Part shown: in pieces, positions 5,193 to 15,800 of the stretch
How the letters are laid out: the number at the start of each line of letters is the position of its first letter
Position numbering within the stretch: position 1 is the first letter of the stretch
Source of the DNA: a virus
Length of the DNA: 64,000 nt
IMG/VR virus record: IMGVR_UViG_3300047510_002627
Span: 1 to 64,000 of that record
Direction: 5' to 3' (one strand)
Notes under the pieces: generated by a model
The model's input: only the letters and a program-made list of their open reading frames with translations
Database searches by the model: none
What the model was told of the DNA's origin: nothing
Program-made: the position numbers and the translations under genes

Positions 5193-6104
5193 ATGGCAAA
5201 AGGATTTACAGTAAAAGCGAAGCCTCCCAAGGTAGGCGAAGGATCTTCTGCAGGTGGGGAAGATTGGGATTATGGGAAAATCAAAGAGAGAATGAGAGGG
5301 AAGGCGATAGTCTTCTGCCTTCCAGGCAGAGGATGTTCGTTTCAGTTTCTCAAATCTTTCGTACAACTCTGCTTCGATCTTGTGCAGAATGGCATGAACA
5401 TTCAGATCTCACAAGATTATAGTTCAATGGTAAATTTTGCAAGATGTAAGTGTTTGGGTGCGAATGTTCTCAGAGGACCTGATCAGATTCCTTGGGACGG
5501 CAGACTTCCTTATGACTATCAGTTGTGGATTGATAGTGACATCGTATTTGACAGCACCAAGTTCTGGCAACTTTGTGATCTTGCATTCCCAGAAGAAGCA
5601 GTGATGTACAAAGAGGTTGAGAACGAAGAAACTGGTGAACTTGAGACCAGAGCAATCTTTGTTGAAAAGCAAGATCTGAATGGTAATGTAATTTCTCGTA
5701 GTCTCAAAGCAGATCCCGAAAAAGATCGTCCCATTTCTGCTGGTTGGTATTGTACAGAAGATGGTCGTACCACCTCTGTTGCTCACTGGTTAGACGAAGA
5801 TGACTTCCGTAATAATGGTGGAGTCATGAATCATGAGATGGTTGAAGGTATTAGCAAGCGTCGCAAACCATTTACAGTTGACTACACTGGATTTGGTTGG
5901 GTTCTAATTAAGAACGGTGTCTTTGAGCATGAGGAAATGAAGTATCCTTGGTTTGCTCCTAAGATGCAGGTCTTTGAATCTGGTGCAGTACAGGATATGT
6001 GTGGAGAAGACGTATCATTCTGTCTTGATGCTAAAGCAGCAGGTATGGAAATTTGGTGCGATCCCCGAATCCGTGTGGGACATGAGAAGACGAGGGTGAT
6101 CTGA
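5193..6104 (+). CDS. GT-A fold glycosyltransferase (family 2-like), 303 aa
   Basis: Predicted nucleotide-sugar glycosyltransferase. Visible are the N-terminal beta strand AIVFCLPGRGCSFQF (about 38-52), the DxD-type metal site WIDSDIVF (112-119), an acidic GEDVSFCLDAKAAG (271-284) typical of the catalytic base region, and VGHEK (295-299) with a possible metal-binding His. The order DxD, then GED, then H is that of GT-A enzymes. A charged insertion (about 142-165) is rich in Glu. It has its own sigma70-like promoter, and two tiny genes follow in overlap. It may modify phage DNA, virion protein or host surface glycans; the acceptor cannot be told from sequence. Confidence 0.8.
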   Translation: MAKGFTVKAKPPKVGEGSSAGGEDWDYGKIKERMRGKAIVFCLPGRGCSFQFLKSFVQLCFDLVQNGMNIQISQDYSSMVNFARCKCLGANVLRGPDQIPWDGRLPYDYQLWIDSDIVFDSTKFWQLCDLAFPEEAVMYKEVENEETGELETRAIFVEKQDLNGNVISRSLKADPEKDRPISAGWYCTEDGRTTSVAHWLDEDDFRNNGGVMNHEMVEGISKRRKPFTVDYTGFGWVLIKNGVFEHEEMKYPWFAPKMQVFESGAVQDMCGEDVSFCLDAKAAGMEIWCDPRIRVGHEKTRVI

Positions 6105-6259
6105 TGAGCAAGTTCAACATTGTATATAACGGTGAGGTTATTCACAAAGGACTCACCTATGAGAAGTCCACCGAGGTACTTGACGAACTGGCAGAAAAGT
6201 TTTATAATAAGGGAGAGTTCAAACCTGAACTTCTTGAACTTGAGGAGGTAACTGATTAA
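6104..6259 (+). CDS. Hypothetical protein, 51 aa
   Basis: 51-residue acidic protein MSKFNIVYNGEVIHKGLTYE..., with a beta hairpin followed by a helix (STEVLDELAEKFYN) and an acidic tail. It begins on the last base of the glycosyltransferase stop codon (TGATG at 6102-6106) and ends in a TAATG overlap with the next gene, so the three are translationally coupled. Function unknown. Confidence 0.6.
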   Translation: MSKFNIVYNGEVIHKGLTYEKSTEVLDELAEKFYNKGEFKPELLELEEVTD

Positions 6260-6405
6260 TGGCTGCGCTAAAAAAATCACTATTGGGTACTGTATTTCTT
6301 GAATCTCGCCCAAAGAAAACTCGACAGGGAAGTGGGCAGCATACAAAGTATGCAGCATCAAGTAGAAACAAAGCTCGCAAACGTTATCGTGGGCAGGGTC
6401 GATAA
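6259..6405 (+). CDS. Very basic small protein, 48 aa (conserved cyanophage type)
   Basis: 48-residue, strongly basic protein: MAALKKSLLGTVFLE, then RPKKTRQGSGQHTKYAASSR and KARKRYRGQGR. The many Arg/Lys/Gly/Gln residues and the absence of acidic residues except one Glu suggest nucleic acid or phosphate binding. A protein of this shape is, to my recollection, widespread in T4-like cyanophages without known role. It is translationally coupled to the upstream gene and followed by an intrinsic terminator. Confidence 0.65.
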   Translation: MAALKKSLLGTVFLESRPKKTRQGSGQHTKYAASSRNKARKRYRGQGR

Positions 6406-6423
6406 ATAGAATACTACAAAGAT

Positions 6424-6449
6424 ACAGGGGGCAACCCCTGTTTTTTTTT
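6424..6449 (+). terminator. Intrinsic terminator
   Basis: Perfect 7-bp stem ACAGGGG / CCCCTGT with loop GCAA, followed by a run of T (nine from 6441). It closes the glycosyltransferase unit. Confidence 0.9.
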
Positions 6450-6454
6450 GTGTC

Positions 6455-6490
6455 TTATGAGGTTTTATGAGATCTTATGAGATCTTATGG
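6455..6490 (+). repeat. 10-bp tandem repeat (TTATGAGATC type)
   Basis: TTATGAGGTT, TTATGAGATC, TTATGAGATC and a partial TTATGG stand head to tail with exactly 10-bp period, about one helical turn, so all copies face the same side of the DNA. It sits between the terminator and the late promoter of the 6556 gene. An activator or repressor array is plausible; not proven. Confidence 0.75.
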
Positions 6491-6523
6491 AATAGCGGTT
6501 CGCGTTACTCTCTATAAACCGCA

Positions 6524-6531
6524 TCTAAATA
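6524..6531 (+). promoter_or_regulatory. Late promoter TCTAAATA
   Basis: T4-type late element ending 25 nt before the ATG at 6556. Confidence 0.65.
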
Positions 6532-6555
6532 CAAAAAACCCCTTAGTCTCAAAGT

Positions 6556-7206
6556 ATGTCTGAATTGATCTGCAATTTACCTTCTACAAAAGTGTGGGTA
6601 AGAAGGGAATATCTAAGAGATCACATGGATGGACATGGTGAATTTATTCAAGGAGTGTGGATTTCTGTAAAGTCTATACCTGGAAGAGCATTTTATTTTG
6701 AAACATACCTTCCAGAGTATGGTGCAATGTATGATAAATTGCCAATCAGTGCATTTTGTGCATCACCAACCACTCCTGAGGTTGATTTAAACCTTCCAAA
6801 TCTTCAATTTTGGAACTGCATGGACTATGGATTGCGTGTGATTCAGAAGCAATTCATTAGTTCTATGGATGTTGAGGCATTTACAAGAGACTTTGGGTTC
6901 ATTAAAGGTAAATATTTGTTTACAATTGACAATTTTCATCCAAATTCGGATATGATAGATACTAACGTAAGTGAATATCCAGAAGAACATAAGAGTCATA
7001 ACTGCATTTTACTTGAAAATGGTCAATTTTGCCTATACCCAAACAACAGATTGCGGTTTTATGACCTTTCAATGACTCCCGAAAACCCAAAAATGCCAGA
7101 TTTTAAAGTCTCTACTCAAATTTATCAAGTTGAGAACGGTACTGGATGGGGTAGATTGGGTGATACTGATGAATATTTTTGGAAAACTCCGAAAGAAAGA
7201 GAATAA
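6556..7206 (+). CDS. Conserved cyanophage protein of unknown function, 216 aa
   Basis: 216-residue protein with an N-terminus MSELICNLPSTKVWVRREYL and segments SVKSIPGRAFYFETYLPEYG, LFTIDNFHPNSDMID, and a C-terminus WGRLGDTDEYFWKT. I recall a strongly conserved protein of this kind next to gp25 in T4-like cyanophages, without assigned function. It has many aromatic and acidic residues and no signal peptide or membrane segment, so it is probably soluble and cytoplasmic or virion-associated. A late promoter 25 nt upstream suggests expression with structural genes. Confidence 0.7.
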   Translation: MSELICNLPSTKVWVRREYLRDHMDGHGEFIQGVWISVKSIPGRAFYFETYLPEYGAMYDKLPISAFCASPTTPEVDLNLPNLQFWNCMDYGLRVIQKQFISSMDVEAFTRDFGFIKGKYLFTIDNFHPNSDMIDTNVSEYPEEHKSHNCILLENGQFCLYPNNRLRFYDLSMTPENPKMPDFKVSTQIYQVENGTGWGRLGDTDEYFWKTPKERE

Positions 7207-7258
7207 ACGGGATAGAAACCCCGTAAAAAGTTCTGATTTCACAAAATCAGGAGAAAAA

Positions 7259-7543
7259 ATGGCAAATTCACCAGTAGATCGCAATGCGAACATCATGAAA
7301 AACGAATTTGGCACTAATAAGTTAGTAACAGACTACGGTTGGGAGGCAAAAATGGAAGCAAATCATGATTTTTTGGATAATTTAGCAAATCATCAGCATC
7401 AAATCCTTTTGAGAGAGCTAGATCATGAAAAAAATCGTAAAAATTTGGATAAATTCAAAAAAACTAACGATTTACATGAGAAAATTCGTAATGATGACGA
7501 CTATGATGATTGGGAATACGGAACAGAACCACTTTTTGGGTGA
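7259..7543 (+). CDS. Hypothetical charged protein, 94 aa
   Basis: Start chosen at 7259 because AGGAG (7249-7253) lies five bases upstream. An in-frame ATG at 7169, inside the previous gene, would add a basic 30-residue N-terminus (MNIFGKLRKKENKRD...) and cannot be excluded. The protein is helical, rich in Asn, His, Lys and Asp, with coiled-coil-like QHQILLRELDHEKNRK and an acidic C-terminus (RNDDDYDDWEYGTEPLFG). It probably acts with or assembles into the virion, as it lies directly before gp25. Function unknown. Confidence 0.6.
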   Translation: MANSPVDRNANIMKNEFGTNKLVTDYGWEAKMEANHDFLDNLANHQHQILLRELDHEKNRKNLDKFKKTNDLHEKIRNDDDYDDWEYGTEPLFG

Positions 7544-7558
7544 ATATCTGAAAAGTTG

Positions 7559-7566
7559 AATAAATA
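7559..7566 (+). promoter_or_regulatory. Late promoter AATAAATA
   Basis: Ends 25 nt before the gp25 start at 7591; probable main promoter for the long baseplate operon. Confidence 0.7.
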
Positions 7567-7590
7567 ACCTAAGAATATTAGTGCAAGTAA

Positions 7591-7992
7591 ATGCCGCTGC
7601 AACGAATAAGTAAAAGTTTCAAAGATATTAGTTTGACTTTTAAGGCAAGTCCAATTAATAATGATCTTTTAACACTTAAAAATTCAGCGGCTATTGCACG
7701 TTCTGTAAGAAATCTTGTTTCGACATATCCTGGCGAAAGATTCTTCAATTTTGACCTTGGAACTGACGTTCAAAGAGTGACCTTTGAGCAATTTGACCTT
7801 TTAACGGCAAATGAAATAAAAAGTCAAATTGAAACTACATTAGAAATTTATGAACCAAGAATAAAACTTATAAATGTTGACGTTTCCAATGATTATGAAA
7901 ATTTAGAGTTTAATGTGACACTAAAATATGAAATTATTGGAATACAGGAGCAACCACAAGTTGTAACATTTGCACTTCAGCCAAATCGATAA
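7591..7992 (+). CDS. gp25: Baseplate wedge subunit gp25
   Basis: T4 gp25 homologue (T4 protein 132 aa, here 133). gp25 is the small lysozyme-like-fold wedge protein that forms the core bundle of each baseplate wedge and links inner baseplate to sheath. Visible are the N-terminal SFKDISLTFKA, the conserved GERFFNFDLGTDV (residues 49-61) and the C-terminal beta segment YEIIGIQEQPQ. It is directly followed by gp6 without a gap, the order found in T4-like cyanophages. Assignment is based on family-typical motifs and position. Confidence 0.9.
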   Translation: MPLQRISKSFKDISLTFKASPINNDLLTLKNSAAIARSVRNLVSTYPGERFFNFDLGTDVQRVTFEQFDLLTANEIKSQIETTLEIYEPRIKLINVDVSNDYENLEFNVTLKYEIIGIQEQPQVVTFALQPNR

Positions 7993-9888
7993 ATGGCACT
8001 AGTAAATTTTTCAAATATAGACTTCGACCAAATAAAAACGTCGATCAAAGACTATTTAAGATCAAACTCAGACTTTACTGACTATGATTTTGAGGGGTCT
8101 GCACTGTCTACGGTTATTGAAATACTCGCATACAATACTTACTTAACCTCATACAATGCTAATATGATTAGCAATGAGGTTTTTATTGATAGTGCTACTT
8201 TGAGAGAAAATGTAGTTGCATTAGCAAGAAATATTGGTTATGTACCAAGGTCCAGGACCTGTGCAAGGGCAAATATAAGTTTCTCTGTGAATACTAGTTC
8301 ATTAGCACAAAGAGCGGTTACACTGTCTCTGAGAAGGGGATTATGTGCAACTGGAGGTGGTTTTCCATTCAATGTGCTCGATGATGTTTTAGTCCCTGTT
8401 ATTGATGATGTTGCAACATTTAATGGTATAGAAATTGTAGAAGGAACACTATTAACTCAAACATTTACTGTAAATAGTAAAGATCCAAATCAAAGATTTA
8501 TACTTGATAACGAAAATATTGATATATCCACAATTCTCGTTACAGTAAGGGATAACGAACAAAGAAATAACGTTCAGAAATATACATTGGCAGACAGTCT
8601 TTTTGATGTAAAATCCACATCAAAAATATATTTCATTCAGGAAATAACAGATCAAAGATATGAACTGATATTTGGAGATGGTGTATTCGGAAGAAAATTA
8701 GATAATAATAATATTATAGAGGTATCTTATTGCATATCAAGTGGAGAATCTACAAATGGTGTTTCTCAATTTGCATATAGTGGAAGAACTTTTACTAATA
8801 ATGATGAAATAATCACCAGTGGATTTTCGATTATAAAAACGGATGGTCCTTCAAGAAATGCTAAGGAAATTGAAAGTGTAAATTCAATCAGAAATTATGC
8901 TCCTAAAGTTTATGCATCTCAGTATAGAGCAGTAACTGCAACTGACTATGAAGTTCTTGTTCCTCAAATATATGCAGAAACGGAATCAATATCTGTTTTT
9001 GGTGGGGAAACTTTAGATCCTCCTCAGTATGGAAAAGTTTTTATAACAATTAAACCAATTAATGGGCAGTTTATTCCTGCGTTTGTCAAAAGAAATTTGG
9101 TAGAACAACTTCGCAAATACACTGTTGCTGGAATTGTTGTTGAAATATTAGATCTTAAATATCTTTATATTGAATATGAAACTAATGTTTATTATAATAC
9201 TTCTCAAGTTGGAAGTGCTACAAAATTAATTAAATCGGTAACTGATAATATTACAAATTATTCAAAATCTTCCGATTTAAATCAATATGGTGCTAGATTT
9301 AAATATAGTAAGTTCTTGAATGTAATTGATAAATCGAGTTCTTCGATTACTTCAAACGTAACAAACATAACTATTAGAAGAGATATTAGGGCAGCATTAA
9401 ATGAATTTGCTGGATATGAAATATGCTTTGGAAATCAATTTTTTATAGAATCTTTAGAGGGGTATAATATAAAAAGTTCTGGATTTAAAATAGCGGGTGT
9501 TGCAGATACTGTCTACATGACAGATATTCCTAATGCTGGATTGAAAGATGGTCTCATAATTTTATTCAAGCTAAATTCCGAAGGAAAAGTTGTTGTCGTA
9601 AGAAATAATGCTGGTAGAGTTGATTATGTAAAAGGTGAGGTCATATTATATCCAATAAATATTATTCAAACATCCAAAACGTTTTCAAGCGAAAATATTA
9701 TAGAGGTTGCTACAAGACCTAGATCAAATGATATTATTGGATTGCAAGATTTATATTTACAACTTGATGTTTCTTCGTCAGTAGTAAATGTAGTTCCAGA
9801 CACAATTAGTTCCGGATCTGATTTATCTGGAACTTTATTTAAACCTACTTCTAGTTACTCCGATAAGAACAAATTAGTAAGAAATTAA
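7993..9888 (+). CDS. gp6: Baseplate wedge subunit gp6
   Basis: T4 gp6 homologue, 631 aa (T4: 660). gp6 forms the ring dimer of the inner baseplate that binds gp7 and gp53. Seen here are the N-terminal FDQIKTSIKDYLRSN, DYDFEGSALSTVIEIL (about 34-49) and NEVFIDSATLRENVVALARN (about 65-84), all typical of the gp6/gpJ-type N-terminal domain. The C-terminal third is beta-rich. It follows gp25 without spacing and is followed by gp7, as expected for wedge assembly order. Translation start ATG at 7993 abuts the gp25 stop. Confidence 0.9.
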   Translation: MALVNFSNIDFDQIKTSIKDYLRSNSDFTDYDFEGSALSTVIEILAYNTYLTSYNANMISNEVFIDSATLRENVVALARNIGYVPRSRTCARANISFSVNTSSLAQRAVTLSLRRGLCATGGGFPFNVLDDVLVPVIDDVATFNGIEIVEGTLLTQTFTVNSKDPNQRFILDNENIDISTILVTVRDNEQRNNVQKYTLADSLFDVKSTSKIYFIQEITDQRYELIFGDGVFGRKLDNNNIIEVSYCISSGESTNGVSQFAYSGRTFTNNDEIITSGFSIIKTDGPSRNAKEIESVNSIRNYAPKVYASQYRAVTATDYEVLVPQIYAETESISVFGGETLDPPQYGKVFITIKPINGQFIPAFVKRNLVEQLRKYTVAGIVVEILDLKYLYIEYETNVYYNTSQVGSATKLIKSVTDNITNYSKSSDLNQYGARFKYSKFLNVIDKSSSSITSNVTNITIRRDIRAALNEFAGYEICFGNQFFIESLEGYNIKSSGFKIAGVADTVYMTDIPNAGLKDGLIILFKLNSEGKVVVVRNNAGRVDYVKGEVILYPINIIQTSKTFSSENIIEVATRPRSNDIIGLQDLYLQLDVSSSVVNVVPDTISSGSDLSGTLFKPTSSYSDKNKLVRN

Positions 9889-9889
9889 T

Positions 9890-12800
9890 ATGGAAAAAAA
9901 CAATGTAAAGATTAGCTCTATTCTGGAATATCAGGTTCCTGAATTTATAAGAGTTGAATATCCATTATTAATTGAGTTCTTAAGAGAGTACTATAGAAGC
10001 ACAGAAATTACTTTTGGTGCAAATGATATAGTTAGTAATATACAAAACTATATTAAAATTGAGAACCTTAACAATATTGTTGATACATTTTACTTGTTTA
10101 ATGAAAGTAAAGAAATATCAGAAATTGTAAAAAATTCAACTACAATATTAAACAATGAAAGTTTAATAAGAATAAAAACATCCACCCCTCATAATTTTAT
10201 TGATGGTGATACTGTAGATATTCAACCAGAGTCATCAATTATTGATTCGATTGAAATTGATAGATCACTTTCATTTAATGGAGTCAGATTTACTATTTCT
10301 GTAATCAATGAAAATGAATTTTATTGTATTGGTAGTGGAGAAGGAATATCAAACAAAAATTTTGTAGGTGGATCATTTGGCGTTGTTACCAAAAGCAACA
10401 TTGATTCAGATTCTGATGAAATAATAATATATTCAACAGTTGATAGTAAAAAGTCTCTTCCAATATCTTATGGATTAATTCAAATTGATGAAGAAGTTAT
10501 TCTGTTTAAAGATATTGAAGATTTAACCCCCATTACTGTCGATGGACAAGAATACACTTCTTATAAGTTATTAAATTGCACAAGAGGATTTTCTGGAGTT
10601 ACTTCAATTGATAGTGATGATCAACTAACTTTTTCATCTACAGTTGCAGAAGAGCATTTTAACAGAGCAGAAGTTAAAAATTTAAGTTCAATTTTCTTAA
10701 AGGAATTTTTAAAGAAAATTAAGTACTTATATTTGCCTGGATTTGAGGACAAAGAGTTAAATCCAGAGTTAAATCAAGAAATTTTTATAAAGCAATCAAA
10801 AGATTTTTACTCATCTAAAGGTACTAACACTTCTTTTGATATTTTATTTAATGCTTTATATGGAGAAAATGTAAAAGTCATAAAACCAAGGGATTATTTA
10901 ATTGAACCATCAGATGCAGACTTTAGAGTAGTTAAAGATTTAGTAGTTGAAGCATTAGAAGGAAATCCAGAAGAATTAAATAATAAAACACTTTTTCAGG
11001 ATGACTTCGGATTTATAAATCCTGCAAGAGGAACTGTTTCTTTAGTAGAAAGAATAGAAAGAGATGATAGAACTTACTATATTGTAAGTATTGATGATGG
11101 ATATGAAAGAGACATCAATTTTAGAGGAACATTATTCAGCGAATTTTCCATTCATCCAAAAACACAAACAATACAATTTTTGGAAAGGGGATCTACTCAT
11201 ATTGATGTAGATAGTACTATAGGGTTTCCAAATTCTGGAGAATTAGTTGTTAAAACAATAGACCCCGTAACAAAAACGGTTTTAACTTATGAAATTGAGT
11301 ATCAAACAAAAAGTAGCACACAATTTTTAAAGTGCAAAACTAAAGGATCTATCGTAGACAATATTAATTTTCCAATTTATACTAACAGTGAAGTATTTTC
11401 AAATGCATTTGCATATGGATTTTCAAATGATGAATCTTTGATAAGAGTTAGAATAACTGGCGTTTTATCTGAGTTTGAACAGCAGGAAAAAACATATCTG
11501 TATGAATCCGGAAACAGAATTAGAGTAAAATCTTTAGGTTTAGATTCAAGAAATAGAAGAGATAATGATTGGGTATTTAATATTCCAGTATCATATGCTA
11601 TAAAATTTGCATTCTTGAAAGACAGCTTTAACAATTTATATGAAGTTGAATTTTTTGATAATCATAATTTTCATCTTAGAGATAGTTTTTATTTTGAAGA
11701 AGATTCTGAATTATTTGCTACAGTAGTTGATGTCACAACTGAAAATAGATTAATTTTACAATTAAATATATCCTTAGGTGTGCCTGCCGCAGGAAATAGA
11801 ATACCTAGATTAGAAAATAAAACCATTACAAAAATACTTACTAAATGCTCGATTCAACAATACCCAGAATTAAACTTCTATAACGTAAGTGTCACAAATA
11901 CTTATGTTGATACTAAAGATAATTCTACATATGTTACAAGTGGATCTTTACCCGCATATTCCAATAACATTGACGTAAGAGATGGATCTTTAGTTGGAAA
12001 GTTTAATTTTGGTATCATTAGTCCAGATGGAATCATTAAGCAAAATAAATTATTCACAGATGGAGAGATTGATTATTCCTACATAACAGTATTTTTGGAT
12101 AGTGGAGTTGGTGATCAAGCCGTAAAACATGGATTTTATACTGGAGATTCTGTAATACTGAGAAGTCTCAATCCAAATGTATCCCCGTTACCAGACGGAA
12201 TATATTATGTTAGAGATTTTAGAACTGAAGGAGATGAATATGGAATCAAACTTTCAAGTAGTAGATCAAATATTTTAAATGAAAAATATACAACATTAAC
12301 CAAACCAGATGACATACTTGCAGAATTTGATACTGTAGGAGAATATTCATTACAATATTTTGATTTTTCGATTGTTGATTTTAATTCTGAAAATAATTTC
12401 CTACCTCAATTATTAGAGTCTCAAAATCTGATTAGGAAAATTTCCGATCCAGTGCTTGATAGTCAAAGAGTAAAAACTAAAGAAGGATCTAATGGTATTT
12501 TCCTGAACGGTGTAGAAGTATTAAATTACAAATCTACAGACAATGTTTTTTATGGACCTATTGAGAAGGTTATATCTACTGCTCCTGGTAGAGGATATGA
12601 CGTAATTCATCCTCCAGAAATTTCTGTGACTGATATCGGAGGAGCTAAATTATCGTACTCGTCATCAAATGGCACTGCGGTTTTATATAATGGATCACCA
12701 TTAAAGTTTGGAGTTTCTTCTAATTCAAATCCAGTAACTTATGATGGAGTTGGAGGAGAACCAATTATAATAAATGATAAGACTCTTATATTAGGAAATA

Positions 12801-15800
12801 AGCAATTATTCATCGGACAAACTGGCGGAACTATTGTCAGAATTAATAATTTAATATTAAGTGTTGGTGGAGAAGGAGGAACTCAACTTGATATTGGAGG
12901 AACTAATGGGTTTGAAGCTAGAATTGGAAATGAAAATATTACCCTAGGAAACATTGGATCAGGATGTGTTGTATATCCAAATGTAATTGGAAAGTTAGAA
13001 AGAATTGATTTAATATATCAAGGATTTAACTATGTTGGAACACCTAAGATTTTTATAAGTGGTGGAAATGGTAATGGTGCCATTGCTGAACCAGTTATGG
13101 AATCATTTGAATATATTGCTCAGTTTGCGGCAAATTCTTTAAATTTAAATTTTGCATCTGATACAATAGGATTTACTACTTATCATAATTTTGAAAATTT
13201 TGAAGAAGTTGTTTATATAAACCCAGAAAATCAATTAATACAAGGATTGCAATCTAGAAGTAGATACGTTGTTAACGTAATAGATTCTTTTAGAGTTAAA
13301 TTATTTAAATCAAAGGAAGATGCAGTTTCTGGAATTAATACAATATCCATAACATCAACAGCACTTGGCATACATGGATTAAAGTCTGTAAAAAATAAAT
13401 CAAAGATAGGAAAAATTAATGTTATTAATTCTGGGTCTGGATACCAAAGTAAGAAAGTATCCACATTAGACTTAAACGTAAATATAGTAACAAATGTTAT
13501 AACAGTTACCGGTCATGGGTATAACAGTGGCGAAAAAATAATTTATTATACAAATGATACTCCTATTGGTGGAATAAATCAAAATACTCCATATTATGTG
13601 ACAAAAATTGATGATAATAATTTTAAATTATCTGAAGTAAACACTGGATCAGATAAACCAAATGATTTTTTCTATACTATAGGAGAATATGTAGACTTAA
13701 CAAGTGCAGGGTCTGGAAGACACTTCTTTGATTATGAACCAATATCTGTAAGAATAGACGGATTTATAGGTGTTTCAACTTCTGGTGTTCAAAATTTAAA
13801 TGCTGTTGTCCAACCAATCTTCAGAGGATCAATAGAAAATATATTTGTTGAAACTAGTGGGGATAATTATGGAACTTCTGACATTTTAAACTATTCAAGA
13901 CAACCAGAAATAACAGTAAGTAAGGGAAAAAATGCCTCATTATTACCAATTTTAAATGATAATGGATCAATTAAGGAAGTTTTAATTTTAAATCCTGGAA
14001 AAGATTATATTTCCACTCCTGATATAATTGTTAGAGGTGATGGAAATGGAGCAGTATTAACTCCAATATTAAAAAATAATTCTATTGTTGAAGTTAAAGT
14101 AATTTACGGTGGATCGGGATATACTTCAAAAAATACTATAATTGATATAGTTGATACTGGCGAAGGATTACGTGTATTCTCTTCAATAAAATCTTGGAAT
14201 GTTAACTTATTGAAGAGATATAGGGATACTGGAAGAGAAAGTGCTGATGGAGGAATATTTTATTCTGGATTGAGTGATAACTATGGTCTTCAATATACTC
14301 ATGTTTATTTGGCAGACGAACTCAGAAAAATTATTTACAAATCTGATGCAAATAAACAAACAATCACAGATTTTGAAATAGACAGAAGTGTAATCAAAGA
14401 ACACTCTCCAATAGTTGGATGGGCCTATGATGGTAATCCAATTTATGGTCCATATGGATATTCTAATGGAGTATCTGGAACAGTTAGGGCAATGAGGTCT
14501 AATTACGTCTTGAAAACAGGTATAGAAAGAAGTAATGGTCCATCATTTACCAAATATCAAAATGGTTTTTTTGTGGAGGACTATGAATATAATTCCACCA
14601 ATGGAGGAGATCTTGATGAATCGAATGGTAGATTTTGCCGTACCCCAGAATATCCAAATGGTGTATACGCATATTTCTGTACTGTAGATACCAATATTCC
14701 ATTAATTGATGGAAAAGGTTTTGAACCACAATTCCCATATGTTATTGGAAATGTATTTAAATCAAAACCTATAGAATTTAATTTTGATAAAAAATCTAAT
14801 CAAAATGAAATAGATATCAATAAAACAAACTGGTATAGAAACACACATCCATATTGCTTAAAGGATAGAGTTAGTTGTGATTATAAGTATTTACTTTCTC
14901 CAAATAGAATTAAAGATCCAATAAGTGAAGTAAAATATTCTACATTTGGTCAAATTGAGTTTGTGGATGTTGTAGTCAGTGGTGACAATTATCAAGTAGG
15001 AGATAAAATTAAATTCCAAAATGGTGATGTTATTGGACAAGATGCAACTGCAGAAGTTTCATTTATTTTAGGAAAAGAAGTTAGAGATATATCAATAGAA
15101 AGATCATCTTTTGATGGTGTAGAATTCATAAAAAATGATAACGGCACAGAATTAATAGGATTTACAGAAGAACCACATGGATATAGTACTGGAGATATAG
15201 TTTCAATAACAACTCCAATTGAAAAAATAGTATTTAAGGATATATACTTCTTCAATAATAATTTATTTGTAACCAAAAATATTCCTGTTAGTTCGACTAC
15301 AGGAATAGTAACTTATTTTGAAGTCTCTGGGGATTTATCTTATCCAACAATTAGAGAAAATGATATATACACATTACCTTCAAATGAACAAGTAAAAATA
15401 TTAAACATAGATGAAAATAATAAAACTATAAGAGTTCTTAGAGAATATAACAATGTAGTTTCATCTGGAATAATAACTTCAGGATACAGATTAGTGGAGG
15501 ATTCTAGAAAATTTAATTGTAATCTGGGAATTCAAACATACTATGACTTTAAATCAAATTACGACTACTATTTTAATGCCAAAGAATCTGTAGGCCTTGG
15601 AACTCAATTTGGACCAGGAATAACAAGTACTGTATATCCTGCTTACTCCACCTCTGGGGTTATTTCTCCAAGAGTAATTCCAACTCAAACCATATATTTA
15701 CCAAAACATGGATTTGTTACTAATGAAACTTTAGATTATTCTCCAGAAACTAGTTCTTTCATACGAGCAACAGTTAATGGTGGAGTAACTACATTTGATT

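Noticed and set aside
6400-6408. GATAAATA over the stop of the 6259 gene as a late promoter
   Set aside because: An intrinsic terminator follows at once (6424-6449), so a transcript would end before the next gene.
4457-6555. tRNA genes in the gene-poor intervals
   Set aside because: I looked for T-arm-like GTTCGA and acceptor stems in 4457-4719, 5139-5192 and 6406-6555 and found none.
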